A stretch of DNA of 64,000 nt from an uncultured Pelagibacteraceae bacterium (GTDB lineage Bacteria > Pseudomonadota > Alphaproteobacteria > Pelagibacterales > Pelagibacteraceae): NCBI GenBank assembly GCA_902595465.1, contig CACJQE010000007.1, forward strand, positions 1 through 64,000, in the 5' to 3' direction. The notes under the pieces were generated by a model. It saw nothing but the letters and a program-made list of their open reading frames with translations. It did not search any database and had not been told where the DNA came from. How positions within the stretch are numbered: position 1 is the stretch's first letter; the number at the start of each line of letters is the position of its first letter. Below are positions 8,972-18,792 of the stretch, piece by piece. A program made the position numbers and the translations under genes.

Positions 8972-9228
8972 TAATCATCCTCCTTTTCGGTAAAACCAAA
9001 CTCTTCATCGATTTTTTCCTGTCTATTTGCAAACCAAAAAATTAGGACCACAAATGCAATGATGGAACCTTGCGCACACATGTAATACGCTAATGGATAT
9101 CCCATAAAACTTGAAGTGTTTAGGTCAGAACCAAACATGAAGATCAGATAACCGAAAACAAACCAAATAATTAATGTAATAATCATTAATCCTTTGGTTT
9201 TTTCCCAGTGCTTTTCTTTGTTTGACAT
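8971..9228 (-). CDS. Sodium/substrate symporter small subunit (DUF4212)
   Basis: This 85-residue protein has two TM helices (about 13-33 and 45-65), a cytoplasmic N-terminus starting MSNKEKHWEKTKGLMI, and a short acidic tail (EKIDEEFGFTEKEDD). This is the DUF4212 family, found next to VC_2705-type SSS carriers. Its stop overlaps the carrier start by one base, indicating translational coupling. A strong SD (GGAGG, read on the minus strand around 9238-9242) precedes the ATG. The partner likely stabilises or assists the carrier; this role is inferred from constant gene pairing. Confidence 0.88.
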   Translation of the reverse strand: MSNKEKHWEKTKGLMIITLIIWFVFGYLIFMFGSDLNTSSFMGYPLAYYMCAQGSIIAFVVLIFWFANRQEKIDEEFGFTEKEDD

Positions 9229-9339
9229 TATTTTAATCCTCCCTATAGGTTAAAGATATAATTCATACTCATTTAATGTGATAATTAAAGGGTAAAAAAT
9301 GGCTTATATTTATAGTAAAAGTAGTAATATTGGTTCTAA

Positions 9340-9969
9340 ATGGGCATTAAATACAAATTAAAGCTCAAAGATCTGAAATTTGAGTATTTAAAGGAATATT
9401 TCATTCCATTCTTAAAATATTTCAAAAAAACAAAAAAAATCGAAAATTATTCTGATTTAAAAGAATTCATTCAAAAAAAATCTGCATGGGTAAGCCAAGT
9501 TACTTTATATGGATATCTTAAAACAAGAATGGGAGCAAAATATGTATTGATGTTCGAAGATGAGATATTTTTAGGATCTATTAACAAAGCTAAATGGAAC
9601 ATTTACTCAACTGCTTTACAGGATTTAACCTTTTATACTATATCTTTCTTAAAAAATATAAGAAATCATCATGATACCGAAAAGGCAAATGAAATATATT
9701 TTCAGATTTTGGATAATGAACTTCAAAAGAATGAAATGCCAAAAGAAATATATGAAAACGCAAAAAAAAAATTTCTTGATAGATATGAAAAAATTAATTG
9801 GAGTGAATATCACGATTCACTGCCATTTAACACAAGTGCTTTATCTTTATATGAATGGTCACCAATAGCTGAAGAGTTAAAATCTCTAGACAAAAAAATA
9901 GTTTTAAATTCGATGATTTTAAAATGGGATAACGTTAAGAAAGAATTTATTGAATTAATAAATTTTTAA
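9340..9969 (+). CDS. Conserved protein of unknown function
   Basis: A 209-residue soluble protein with no signal peptide or TM segment. The central part, [41 protein letters not shown], looks well conserved, with aromatic and acidic residues that recall conserved alphaproteobacterial hypotheticals; no enzyme motif was recognised. The rest is helical and rich in Lys and Glu. It is divergent from the symporter genes, and its stop overlaps the acs stop (convergent) by four bases. Function cannot be named. Confidence 0.75.
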   Translation: MGIKYKLKLKDLKFEYLKEYFIPFLKYFKKTKKIENYSDLKEFIQKKSAWVSQVTLYGYLKTRMGAKYVLMFEDEIFLGSINKAKWNIYSTALQDLTFYTISFLKNIRNHHDTEKANEIYFQILDNELQKNEMPKEIYENAKKKFLDRYEKINWSEYHDSLPFNTSALSLYEWSPIAEELKSLDKKIVLNSMILKWDNVKKEFIELINF

Positions 9970-11990
9970 GTATTTTTTCTATTTTCAACTAAACTTTTTA
10001 CTACACTTGGATCTGCCAAGGTGGTTGTATCACCTAATTGATCATGTTCATTTGCTGCAATCTTTCTTAGAATTCTTCTCATAATCTTACCTGATCTTGT
10101 CTTTGGAAGTCCAGGTGAAAATTGTATTAAATCTGGTGTAGCTATTGGGCCTATTTGTTTTCTAACCCAAAGCTTTAAATCTCTCTCTAAATCCAAAGTC
10201 GATTTTTCTCCCACATTTAAAGTTACATAACAATACAAGCCATTACCTTTAATATCATGAGGATATCCAACAACAGCAGCCTCAGCAACTTTTGGATGAG
10301 CTACAAAAGCACTTTCTATTTCTGCAGTTCCAAGATTATGTCCTGAAACAATAATTACATCATCAACTCTTCCTGTAATCCAGTAATATCCATCTTTATC
10401 TCTTCTGCATCCATCTCCAGTAAAATATTTTCCGTCAAATTGCGAAAAATAAGTATCAATAAATCTTTGATGATCACCGTAAACGGTCCGCATCTGACCA
10501 GGCCAAGATTGTGCAATACATAAACGACCTTCTGCTTCTCCTTTTAAAACTTTTCCTTCTTTATTTACTATTACTGGTTTAATCCCATAAAATGGTTTTG
10601 TTGCTGAACCTGGTTTTAAATTTATAGCTCCTGTTTGTGGACTAATTAATATCCCACCCGTTTCAGTTTGCCACCAAGTATCAACAATCGGACAATTGGA
10701 GTCTCCCACAGTTTTATAATACCACTCCCATGCTTCGGGATTGATTGGTTCACCTACAGTTCCTAATAATTTTAGCGATTTTCTTGATGTTTTTTTGACT
10801 GGCCTGTCACCCTCTCTCATTAAAGCTCTTATCGCTGTCGGAGCAGTGTAAAAAATATTTACTTTATATTTATCAACTATTTGCCACCATCTTGAACTAT
10901 CGGGATAAGTTGGAATTCCCTCAAACATTATTGTTGTTGCTCCATTTGATAATGGTCCATAAATAATATAGCTATGACCAGTTACCCAACCAATGTCAGC
11001 TGTACACCAATAAATATCTTTAGGCTTATAATTGAATATATATTGATGCGTCATCGATGCGTAAACCATATACCCACCAGTTGTATGCATCACCCCTTTT
11101 GGTTTACCTGTTGAACCTGATGTATATAAAATAAATAAAGGATCTTCTGCATTCATTTCTTCGGGTTCACATTTATTTGAAACTTTTTTTGTTAACTCGT
11201 GGTACCAAACATCTCTTCGTTCATCCCAATTTATTCTATTGCCTGTTCTTTTAACAACAACACATTTTTTTACATTTGGGCAATTTACTAAAGCTTCGTC
11301 AGCTATTGATTTTAAAGGTATTATCTTTCCACCCCTTACACCTTCATCAGCCGTAATTAGATAATCAGACTCGCAATCGTTTATTCGTCCAGAAATACTA
11401 TCGGGCGAAAAGCCTCCAAAAATTATTGAATGCACCGCTCCTATTCTTGCACAAGCTAGCATTGTGTATGCAAGCTCAGGAATCATTGTTAAATAAATTG
11501 TAACTCGGTCTCCTTTTTTAACTCCCAATTCTTTAAGTCCATTTGCAGCTTTTGAAACTTCTTTGTGCAATTCCTTATAAGATATTTTTTTTTGTACTTT
11601 TGGATCATCACCAACCCATATAATTGCAGTTTTGTCTTTATTTTTTTTTAAGTGTCTATCAATACAATTTGCTGATGCATTAAGAGTACCATCATAAAAC
11701 CATTTTATTTTAACATCTGACTTGCTGTATTTAACATCTTTAATTTTAGTATAAGGTTTAATCCAATTTATTCTTTTACCTTCTTTTTTCCAAAATCCAT
11801 CGTTATCTTTGATAGATGCCTTATATTTTTTTTCGTATTGTGATTTATTAACAATTGCTTTGCTTATCCAATCTTTTTTAGTTTTATATATAAGTTCTTT
11901 TTCAATATCGGAGATTGTTTTTATCTTTCTTTTTTTCGCAATTTTTTTTATTTTCGTTTTTTTTATTTTTTTATTTTTTTTTTTAGGCAT
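9966..11990 (-). CDS. acs: Acetyl-CoA synthetase
   Basis: Converts acetate, ATP and CoA to acetyl-CoA through acetyl-AMP. The 674 residues carry the ANL-family motifs: [20 protein letters not shown] (P-loop), [11 protein letters not shown] (A5), [20 protein letters not shown] (A8 hinge region) and [17 protein letters not shown], whose Lys is the usual regulatory acetylation site. The N-terminal SxxxFW region appears as [16 protein letters not shown]. The first ~26 residues are an unusual Lys-rich leader (14 Lys) ahead of the normal Acs start. With the nearby symporter, it suggests an acetate uptake and activation locus. It ends convergently with the unknown gene at 9340-9969. Confidence 0.97.
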   Translation of the reverse strand: MPKKKNKKIKKTKIKKIAKKRKIKTISDIEKELIYKTKKDWISKAIVNKSQYEKKYKASIKDNDGFWKKEGKRINWIKPYTKIKDVKYSKSDVKIKWFYDGTLNASANCIDRHLKKNKDKTAIIWVGDDPKVQKKISYKELHKEVSKAANGLKELGVKKGDRVTIYLTMIPELAYTMLACARIGAVHSIIFGGFSPDSISGRINDCESDYLITADEGVRGGKIIPLKSIADEALVNCPNVKKCVVVKRTGNRINWDERRDVWYHELTKKVSNKCEPEEMNAEDPLFILYTSGSTGKPKGVMHTTGGYMVYASMTHQYIFNYKPKDIYWCTADIGWVTGHSYIIYGPLSNGATTIMFEGIPTYPDSSRWWQIVDKYKVNIFYTAPTAIRALMREGDRPVKKTSRKSLKLLGTVGEPINPEAWEWYYKTVGDSNCPIVDTWWQTETGGILISPQTGAINLKPGSATKPFYGIKPVIVNKEGKVLKGEAEGRLCIAQSWPGQMRTVYGDHQRFIDTYFSQFDGKYFTGDGCRRDKDGYYWITGRVDDVIIVSGHNLGTAEIESAFVAHPKVAEAAVVGYPHDIKGNGLYCYVTLNVGEKSTLDLERDLKLWVRKQIGPIATPDLIQFSPGLPKTRSGKIMRRILRKIAANEHDQLGDTTTLADPSVVKSLVENRKNT

Positions 11991-12002
11991 GGATTTTTTT
12001 TC

Positions 12003-12416
12003 CTAGATACTACCCATCTTCAAAATAATTTTCCAGCATTTAGTATCTACAGGCATAACCGAGAGCCTACTTTGTCTTATAAGCGCAATATCTTTTAATT
12101 CTCTCTTTTGTTTAATATTTTCGAGTGAAACAGCCGTTTTTAGTTTACTTTTGTACTTAACTTTTACCGCTACAAATCGCTTCTGCTTGTCAGTAGGATC
12201 TATAAATGCAGTTTTAATAACCTCAACAATTCCAACAATTTCTTTACCTATATTTGAATGATAAAAAAAACAAAGATCCCCTTTTTTCATTTTTTTTAAA
12301 TTATTAGCTGCCTGATAGTTTCTAACTCCGTCCCAATCCGCTCCATTATGTCCAGCTTTGATTTGATCATCAATTGACCAAACGTTTGGCTCCGATTTAA
12401 GTAACCAATGCTGCAT
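12003..12416 (-). CDS. EVE-domain protein
   Basis: A 137-residue single-domain protein of the EVE (DUF55, PUA-like) family. It opens with HWLLKSEPNVWSIDDQ, followed by WDGVRNYQAANNLKKMKKGDLCFFYHSN and IVGIVEVIKTAFIDPTD, all typical of the fold. EVE domains bind modified bases in DNA or RNA; stand-alone bacterial members have no assigned reaction. It ends just before the acs start on the same strand, so it may lead the acs transcript. It is divergent from the GT41 gene at 12492. Confidence 0.9.
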   Translation of the reverse strand: MQHWLLKSEPNVWSIDDQIKAGHNGADWDGVRNYQAANNLKKMKKGDLCFFYHSNIGKEIVGIVEVIKTAFIDPTDKQKRFVAVKVKYKSKLKTAVSLENIKQKRELKDIALIRQSRLSVMPVDTKCWKIILKMGSI

Positions 12417-12491
12417 AAGTAAATATTATTTTTTAATAATGTTAACTTTTAAAAAAATTATTAGTATTATTAATTTTAAATCTAATAATTT

Positions 12492-14660
12492 ATGGATAAT
12501 TTAATAAAAAGAGCAATTAATTGCTACCAAAATAAAAAATTTATTGAAGCAGAAAAAATTTGCCAAAATATATTAGATTTAAATCCAAATAATTTTGATG
12601 CAATAAACCTATTAGCAGCAATAAATTTTCAAAATAAAAGTTTTAGTAAATCAATAGAGCTATTTAAAAAGGCATCTAAAATTAATCCAAATAGTGCTGA
12701 TTTGTACAATAATTTATCAATAGCATTTTTACATGAAAAAAAATTAAAAGAGGCGATACAATCATGGGACAAAGCTATAAAATTAAAACCAGATTTTTTT
12801 CAGGCTTATTTTGGCAAAGGTAACGCATACAGTAATTTAAAAGATTATTCCAATGCAATAGATAATTTCAATAAAGCTATAGAAATAAAAAAAGATTATA
12901 AAGAAGCTTATAATAATCTTGGAAGTTTGTATGCTAATTTGAAGGATCACAAAAATGCTTTAACATTTTTTAAAAAAGCAATATCTATAAATCCAGTTCA
13001 TTTTAACGAATTTAATAATTTAGGTAATGTTTATTACGAATTAAAGAAATATCATGATGCAATCGATAATTATAACTTAGCAATAAAAATTAATTCTGAT
13101 TTTGCCTTAACATATTATAATAAAGCTAAAGCTCTACAGAAGATAAATCTAATAGAAGAGTCTGTGATGAATTACAAAAAAGCTATTAGCCTTAATAAAA
13201 ATTTTTCTGAAGCTTATAAAAATCTGGGAAATATCTATATGGATTTAAAATTGTTAGATAAGTCGATTTACAATCATAAAAAAGCATTAAAAATTAATCC
13301 AGGTATTAAATTTTTGTTAGGAAATATATTACAATCAAAATGTGGGATATGTGATTGGGAAAATTTTGAGCAAGAAAAAGATTTTTTAGAGAAGCAAATT
13401 TTGGATGGAAAAAGATCTGCTAGTCCTTTTTCAACCCTTTTACTTTATGATTCCCCATCTTTACTAATGAAATCATCAAATATCTTCTTAGAAAGTGAAT
13501 TTCAAAACTCAAAATGGATTAAAAAAGAAAAAGTTCGAAATAAAAAAATTCGAATAGCGTACTATTCATCCGACTTTCATAATCATGCTACTATGTATCT
13601 GATGGCTAATTTATTCGAACTTCATGATAAATCAAAATTTGAGATTTATGCATTTTCTTTTGGTCCGGATGATAATTCTCAAATTAGGAAGCGAGTAATA
13701 AAAACTTTTGATAAGTTTATTGATGTCAAACAAAAAACAATCCAAGAAATTGTTGAAATATCAAGGCATGAAAACATAGATATTGCTGTAGATTTAAAAG
13801 GTTTTACTAAGGATAATAGATTTGAACTATTTACTGAGAGATGTGCGCCAATACAAATAAGTTTTTTAGGCTTTCCTGGAACAACAGGATCAGATTGTAT
13901 TGATTATTTAGTTGCAGATAAGATGGTAATTCCTGATCAAAAAAAAAAATATTATTCTGAAAATATAATATATCTACCGAATTCTTATCAAGTTAATGAT
14001 GCTACTATTACTATCTCAGAAAAAAATTTTAGAAGAAAAGAATTTGGGTTACCTGAAAATAGTTTTATTTATTGTTGTTTTAATAATACTTATAAAATCC
14101 TTCCTGATATGTTTCGTTCCTGGATTAAAATTTTAGAAAAAGTTCAAAATAGTGTTTTATGGTTACTAGTTGATAATGATATCGCAAAAACCAATCTTAA
14201 AAAAATATTGACTTCAAAAGGAATAGATCAAAATCGATTGATATTTGCTAATAGAATGATGCATTCTGAACATCTTGCTAGATTAAAGTTGGCAGACTTA
14301 TTTTTAGATACGTTTCCTTGCAACGCACATACAACGGCAAGTGACTCTCTTAGATCTTGCCTTCCTATCTTAACATTAAGGGGAAATTCTTTTGCAAGTC
14401 GTGTGACATCAAGTTTACTATCATCTGTTGGTTTAGATAAACTTATAACTGATACCAATCAAGCATATGAAGAATTAGCTGTAAAAATTGCACAGGATGA
14501 TAATTATTTTAGTGTAATAAAAAATGAACTAAAAGATAACATTAAGACCAAGCCTTTGTTAAATACAATAATGTTTACAAAAAACTTAGAAAGAGCATAT
14601 TTTAATGCTTACGAAAAATATGTTAACAACGAAAAACCAGATACTATTGAAATCAATTAA
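12492..14660 (+). CDS. TPR protein with GT41 (O-GlcNAc-transferase/SPINDLY-like) glycosyltransferase domain
   Basis: 722 residues. Residues ~1-275 are about eight TPR repeats with the usual spacing (AYNNLGSLYANLKDHKNALTF and the like). Residues ~350-715 form the GT41 catalytic part. RIAYYSSDFHNHAT holds the conserved His near the UDP-sugar site. VDLKGFTKDNRFELF and PIQISFLGFPGTTGSDCIDY are hallmark blocks. CCFNNTYKILP supplies the Lys that contacts the diphosphate. AHTTASDSLRSCLPILTLRG is the nucleotide-sugar block. The expected activity is transfer of a sugar to protein or another acceptor; donor and target are unknown. A second, more divergent member lies at 19638-21326. Confidence 0.9.
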   Translation: MDNLIKRAINCYQNKKFIEAEKICQNILDLNPNNFDAINLLAAINFQNKSFSKSIELFKKASKINPNSADLYNNLSIAFLHEKKLKEAIQSWDKAIKLKPDFFQAYFGKGNAYSNLKDYSNAIDNFNKAIEIKKDYKEAYNNLGSLYANLKDHKNALTFFKKAISINPVHFNEFNNLGNVYYELKKYHDAIDNYNLAIKINSDFALTYYNKAKALQKINLIEESVMNYKKAISLNKNFSEAYKNLGNIYMDLKLLDKSIYNHKKALKINPGIKFLLGNILQSKCGICDWENFEQEKDFLEKQILDGKRSASPFSTLLLYDSPSLLMKSSNIFLESEFQNSKWIKKEKVRNKKIRIAYYSSDFHNHATMYLMANLFELHDKSKFEIYAFSFGPDDNSQIRKRVIKTFDKFIDVKQKTIQEIVEISRHENIDIAVDLKGFTKDNRFELFTERCAPIQISFLGFPGTTGSDCIDYLVADKMVIPDQKKKYYSENIIYLPNSYQVNDATITISEKNFRRKEFGLPENSFIYCCFNNTYKILPDMFRSWIKILEKVQNSVLWLLVDNDIAKTNLKKILTSKGIDQNRLIFANRMMHSEHLARLKLADLFLDTFPCNAHTTASDSLRSCLPILTLRGNSFASRVTSSLLSSVGLDKLITDTNQAYEELAVKIAQDDNYFSVIKNELKDNIKTKPLLNTIMFTKNLERAYFNAYEKYVNNEKPDTIEIN

Positions 14661-14670
14661 TTCAGTACTT

Positions 14671-15744
14671 TTATAATTTTACACCAGCACCTTTCAAAAA
14701 TTTTGCATTTATATCTAGGGGCATTCTAGGACTTGCTTGTAAATCTAATTCATCAAATTGATTACTTTTAAATCTTTCTAGTCCTGCCATTGCTATCATC
14801 GCTGCATTGTCTCCGCATAGTTTAATGTCAGGGTAAATTGCTTTGAAATTATTTTCTTTACTTAATTGATCTAATTTATTTCTTATTCCTTTATTAGCCG
14901 CAACACCACCAGCTATTACAAAGTCATATTTTTCCTGTTTATTTATTTTTTTAAATTCTTCAAAAGCTTTTTTTGTTTTTACATATAGTATTTCTTCTAT
15001 TGTTTTTTGAAAAGATGCAGCTAGATCAAACCTTTCTTTTTCTGTATTTATTCCTTGCGAAATTTTCAAAATAGCAGTTTTCAATCCAGCAAATGAAAGA
15101 TTGCAACCACCTTTATTTATTATTGGTTTAGGTAGTTTAAATTTATTTGGATCTCCTTTCTCCGCAAATTTTTCAAGTTTTGGACCACCAGGAAATTCTA
15201 TTCCTAAAATTTTAGCAGTCTTGTCATATGCTTCGCCAAGTGCATCATCAATTGTTGTCCCTATTCTTCTATATTTGCCCAATCCATATACAACCAGATA
15301 TTGGCTATGACCGCCTGAAATTAAAAGAAGCAGATAAGGATATTCTAAATTTTGTTGAAGTTTTGGGCTTAAAGCATGACCTTCAAGATGGTTTATTCCT
15401 ATAAAAGGAACATTTAAAGAAGAGGATAAAGCTTTTCCAAAATTTAAACCAACACTAAGACAAATAATCAATCCTGGACCAACTGTAGATGCAACTGCTG
15501 AAATCTTGTTCAGGCTGATACCACTCTCTTCAAAGGCTTTTCTAGCTATTAAATTAATTTTTTCAAGATGAGACCTCGCTGCAAGTTCTGGAACAATACC
15601 ACCAAATTCTTTATGAATATCAAATTGGCTTGATACTATGTTTGATAAAATTTGTGGTATGCCATTATCATGATCTTGAATAATTGAAATCGCCGTTTCA
15701 TCACAACTTGTCTCAATTCCTAATATTATTGGATTTTTAGTCAT
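14671..15744 (-). CDS. tsaD: tRNA N6-adenosine threonylcarbamoyltransferase
   Basis: The catalytic subunit that transfers threonylcarbamoyl to A37 of ANN-decoding tRNAs. The 357-residue length is normal. ILGIETSCDETAISI is the ASKHA start. The metal site HLEGH (His119, His123) is intact. Further motifs are LLLISGGHSQY, FPGGPKLEKFA, CNLSFAGLKTAI and VIAGGVAANKGIR, with a C-terminal Asp in LCGDNAAMIAMAG. It is divergent from hemC across 58 bases, the arrangement usual in alphaproteobacteria. Confidence 0.98.
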   Translation of the reverse strand: MTKNPIILGIETSCDETAISIIQDHDNGIPQILSNIVSSQFDIHKEFGGIVPELAARSHLEKINLIARKAFEESGISLNKISAVASTVGPGLIICLSVGLNFGKALSSSLNVPFIGINHLEGHALSPKLQQNLEYPYLLLLISGGHSQYLVVYGLGKYRRIGTTIDDALGEAYDKTAKILGIEFPGGPKLEKFAEKGDPNKFKLPKPIINKGGCNLSFAGLKTAILKISQGINTEKERFDLAASFQKTIEEILYVKTKKAFEEFKKINKQEKYDFVIAGGVAANKGIRNKLDQLSKENNFKAIYPDIKLCGDNAAMIAMAGLERFKSNQFDELDLQASPRMPLDINAKFLKGAGVKL

Positions 15745-15802
15745 AAATTTTTTTTTATAATTAATACAATTAAACTATAAGAATGTAATAAAAATAAGTT
15801 TT

Positions 15803-16714
15803 ATGAAAAGAACTAATATAGTTATTGGAACTCGTGGTAGCAAGTTAGCAATGATATATGCAGAAAAGGTGAAAAACGAGCTAAAAAAACACTTTCCAAA
15901 TAAAATTGAATTAAAAAAAATAGTAACAACAGGAGATCAAAAACAAGATGAAAGATTGTCCAAAATAGGAGGCAAAGGTTTATTTTCAACGCAAATTGAA
16001 AAAGAGTTAATTAATAAAAGTGTAGATATTGCTGTTCATGCGCTTAAAGATATGCCAACTGTAGAAACAAAAAATTTAATAACAAATAATTTTTTAAAAA
16101 GAAATTCTCCTAATGAAATCTTAATTAGTAAAAATAACATAAGATTTGAAGATTTAGAACCCGAATCTATAATTGGAACTTCATCTTATAGAAGAGAGTA
16201 TCAGCTTAAAAAAAAAAGATCTGACTTAAAATATAAATTGATTAGAGGAAATGTTGATACAAGAATTCAGAAATTAGAAAAAGGTGAATACGATGCAATA
16301 CTTCTCTCAAAAGCTGGAATAGACTCGTTAAAACTAGAGCATAAAATTTCGCAAGAATTTAGTGTTGATGAACTTATCCCTTGTGCTGGACAAGGAATTA
16401 TAGCAATTCAATGTAGAGATGAGGATAATGAGATTAAACAATTGCTTGAAATTATCAATGATCAAGACACGAGGACTGTTGCAAAAGCAGAAAGAGAGGT
16501 CTTAAAAGTTCTTGAGGGAGACTGCGATACCGCAGTTGGTGTATTTGCAAAATCAAATGGTGAAAAGGTAGATTTATTATCTGAATTATTTTCTATTGAT
16601 GGAAAACATAGGTATTTTATAAAAAAAAGTGTTCCAAAAGTTAATATTAAGTCTACTAGTAGAATGATAGGAGAAGAGCTTAAATTACAATCAAAAGGTT
16701 CTTATAAAAATTAG
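15803..16714 (+). CDS. hemC: Hydroxymethylbilane synthase (porphobilinogen deaminase)
   Basis: Polymerises four porphobilinogens into hydroxymethylbilane for haem synthesis. 303 residues. It starts with VIGTRGSKLAMIYAEKV. VHALKDMPT carries the conserved acidic/basic active-site pattern, and IIGTSSYRREYQLKKKR and IRGNVDTRIQKLE provide the substrate-binding Arg residues. The dipyrromethane cofactor Cys is in LEGDCDTAVGVFA. It is followed after one base by hemD and then mscS, yggT and folD, all on the plus strand with gaps of no more than a few bases. Confidence 0.98.
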   Translation: MKRTNIVIGTRGSKLAMIYAEKVKNELKKHFPNKIELKKIVTTGDQKQDERLSKIGGKGLFSTQIEKELINKSVDIAVHALKDMPTVETKNLITNNFLKRNSPNEILISKNNIRFEDLEPESIIGTSSYRREYQLKKKRSDLKYKLIRGNVDTRIQKLEKGEYDAILLSKAGIDSLKLEHKISQEFSVDELIPCAGQGIIAIQCRDEDNEIKQLLEIINDQDTRTVAKAEREVLKVLEGDCDTAVGVFAKSNGEKVDLLSELFSIDGKHRYFIKKSVPKVNIKSTSRMIGEELKLQSKGSYKN

Positions 16715-16715
16715 A

Positions 16716-17414
16716 ATGCATATTTTATTAACCAGACCATTAGATGATAGTAAAGAATTAATTTTAAAATTTACTTCGATGAAACATAAAGTTTCACATC
16801 TACCTTTGTTACATATAAAAAAAATAGAAACACAATCAATAGAATTTAGCCAATTCAAAGGAGTTATTTTTACAAGCGCTAATTCTTTAAAAAATTTAGA
16901 GGTTTCAAAAATAGATAAAAATATAATATGTTTTTGTGTTGGCCTTGCAACTGAAAGAAAAGCAAAAGAGCTTGGTTTTCAAAATATTTTTTGTGCTGAA
17001 GGAAATGTAAATAATCTTAAAGAATTAATTTTACAAAACTTTGATCCCAAGACTGGACCTATGGCTTACATTAGTGGAGAAATCGTTTCTTATAATCTTG
17101 ATCAAGAATTAATTTCAGAAAACTATGTTATCAGGAGAATTATAAATTATACTGCAATACCAAATGAAAATTTAAGTGATGACTTTCTAAGAGATATCAA
17201 ATCTTCTGTGCCAGAAATTGTTTACATATATTCTGAAAATAGTGCAAAGACATTTTTTACATTAATAAAAAAATATAATTTAGATAATATTTGGATGGAA
17301 ACCAACCTAATGTGTATGGGTGAAAAAGCATCTTCAGCATTGAATAATATAAAATGGAAAAAAATTTTTCTTTTTAACCCTGGCGAAGAAGAGTTTTTGC
17401 TATATAAAATTTAA
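16716..17414 (+). CDS. hemD: Uroporphyrinogen-III synthase
   Basis: Closes hydroxymethylbilane with ring-D inversion. The 232-residue protein is divergent in sequence, as is usual for this family. Recognisable points are the start HILLTRPLDDSKEL, VIFTSANSLKNL in the first half, CVGLATERKAKELGF, then AYISGEIVSYNLDQEL, and IVYIYSENSAKTFF followed by MCMGEKASSAL in the second half. Position directly after hemC supports the assignment. The next gene starts two bases past its stop. Confidence 0.9.
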   Translation: MHILLTRPLDDSKELILKFTSMKHKVSHLPLLHIKKIETQSIEFSQFKGVIFTSANSLKNLEVSKIDKNIICFCVGLATERKAKELGFQNIFCAEGNVNNLKELILQNFDPKTGPMAYISGEIVSYNLDQELISENYVIRRIINYTAIPNENLSDDFLRDIKSSVPEIVYIYSENSAKTFFTLIKKYNLDNIWMETNLMCMGEKASSALNNIKWKKIFLFNPGEEEFLLYKI

Positions 17415-17416
17415 AA

Positions 17417-18502
17417 ATGGACGTTTTAAATAAACTAAATGAGTTATTTTTATCTGTATGGAAACAGGGTATTCTAGGGGTAGATTTCTTTCAGCTAATA
17501 GTAGGTCTTGGAATATTTGTAATATTTTTAATATTTAGAGGTCTAATCAGTAAACTTGTAATAAAAAAATTAGAATTAATTTCAAAAAGAACAACTAACA
17601 AATTAGATGATACTTTTGTAAAATCTATGGAAGGTCCTGCTAGGTTTCTTCCAATTGTTCTTGGTGTCTTTTTTGCCAGTTACTATATGTCTTTTGATAA
17701 TGAGACTAGGGGTTTCATTGATAATGTTAACAGAACTTTAATAACAATTTTAATATTTTGGATAATACATCAGATAATTGAACCAATATCATATATTTTA
17801 AGCGGATTAGATAAAGTTCTTACAAAAGAATTAATCGGTTGGATTATAAAATCTCTTAAAATTTTAATTTTTATATTAGGCGCAGCAGCTGTTCTTGAGT
17901 TATGGGGAATTAAAATTGGACCAATAATTGCAGGATTAGGTTTGTTTGGAGTTGCAGTAGCATTAGGCGCTCAGGATTTATTTAAAAATTTAATCTCTGG
18001 AATTTTAGTTTTAGTTGAAAAAAGATTTAGAATTGGCGATTGGATTAAAGTTGAGGGGGTTATTGAAGGGGTTGTTGAAAATATAGGATTTAGATCTACA
18101 GTTATAAGAAAATTCGATAAATCATTGGCAATTATTCCTAATTTTCAATTTGCAGAAAATGCAGTGATTAATAACACAAGAAAGACAAACTGGGCTATCA
18201 GTTGGATAATAACTCTTCAATACGACACTTCAATTGATCAATTGAAATCAATAAGAGATGAGATTGAAGATCATATAAATAAAGGTGATGATTATGACCA
18301 ATCTGTGGGAGTTGCTGTAAGAATAGACAAGTTTTCTGATAGCTCGATTGATATGTATGTTAGATGTTTTACAAAAACAAATAGTTGGACTAATTATTTA
18401 CAAGTAAAAGAAAATTTGGCACTTGAAATAAAAAAAATTGTTGAAGGTAAGGGAGCTGCTTTTGCATTCCCAAGCCAGTCCATCTATGTTGAAAAAAAAT
18501 GA
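17417..18502 (+). CDS. MscS-family mechanosensitive ion channel
   Basis: 361 residues. Several TM segments lie in the N-terminal half: near 22-42, 75-92, 107-125 and 145-165. A pore-lining helix is rich in Gly and Ala (IGPIIAGLGLFGVAVALGA), followed by the family motif QDLFKNLISGILVLVEKRFRIGDWIKVEG that begins the beta domain. The rest is the cytoplasmic MscS vestibule. These channels release solutes on hypo-osmotic shock. The gene overlaps the yggT start by four bases. Confidence 0.93.
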   Translation: MDVLNKLNELFLSVWKQGILGVDFFQLIVGLGIFVIFLIFRGLISKLVIKKLELISKRTTNKLDDTFVKSMEGPARFLPIVLGVFFASYYMSFDNETRGFIDNVNRTLITILIFWIIHQIIEPISYILSGLDKVLTKELIGWIIKSLKILIFILGAAAVLELWGIKIGPIIAGLGLFGVAVALGAQDLFKNLISGILVLVEKRFRIGDWIKVEGVIEGVVENIGFRSTVIRKFDKSLAIIPNFQFAENAVINNTRKTNWAISWIITLQYDTSIDQLKSIRDEIEDHINKGDDYDQSVGVAVRIDKFSDSSIDMYVRCFTKTNSWTNYLQVKENLALEIKKIVEGKGAAFAFPSQSIYVEKK

Positions 18503-18789
18503 TCGCTATATTTTATTTAGCACTACAAATATTAAAACTTTATTCATATGTTGTAATAGCCAATGTCATTATAAGTTGGTTAGTTGCTTTTAATGTATTA
18601 AATACAAGTAATCGGTTTGTATATTTAATATTAGATTTCACTTATAAAATGACAGAACCGATTTTATTTAGAATTAGAAGATTTTTACCTAACCTTGGAG
18701 CTTTTGATATTTCACCTATCGTACTTCTTTTATTGATATGGTTCGTAGAAATGTGTATGAAGCTCTACATTGCACCACTAATATTTTAA
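18499..18789 (+). CDS. YggT-family membrane protein
   Basis: A 96-residue protein with a single YggT repeat: a TM helix at 2-30 with VIISWLVAFNVL, then FVYLILDFTYKMTEPILFRIRRFLP, the family's Pro/Arg signature, then a second TM helix (ISPIVLLLLIWFVEMCM). YggT proteins are linked genetically to osmotic or envelope functions without a defined activity. It overlaps mscS by four bases and is followed three bases later by folD. Confidence 0.88.
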   Translation: MIAIFYLALQILKLYSYVVIANVIISWLVAFNVLNTSNRFVYLILDFTYKMTEPILFRIRRFLPNLGAFDISPIVLLLLIWFVEMCMKLYIAPLIF

Positions 18790-18792
18790 TAA

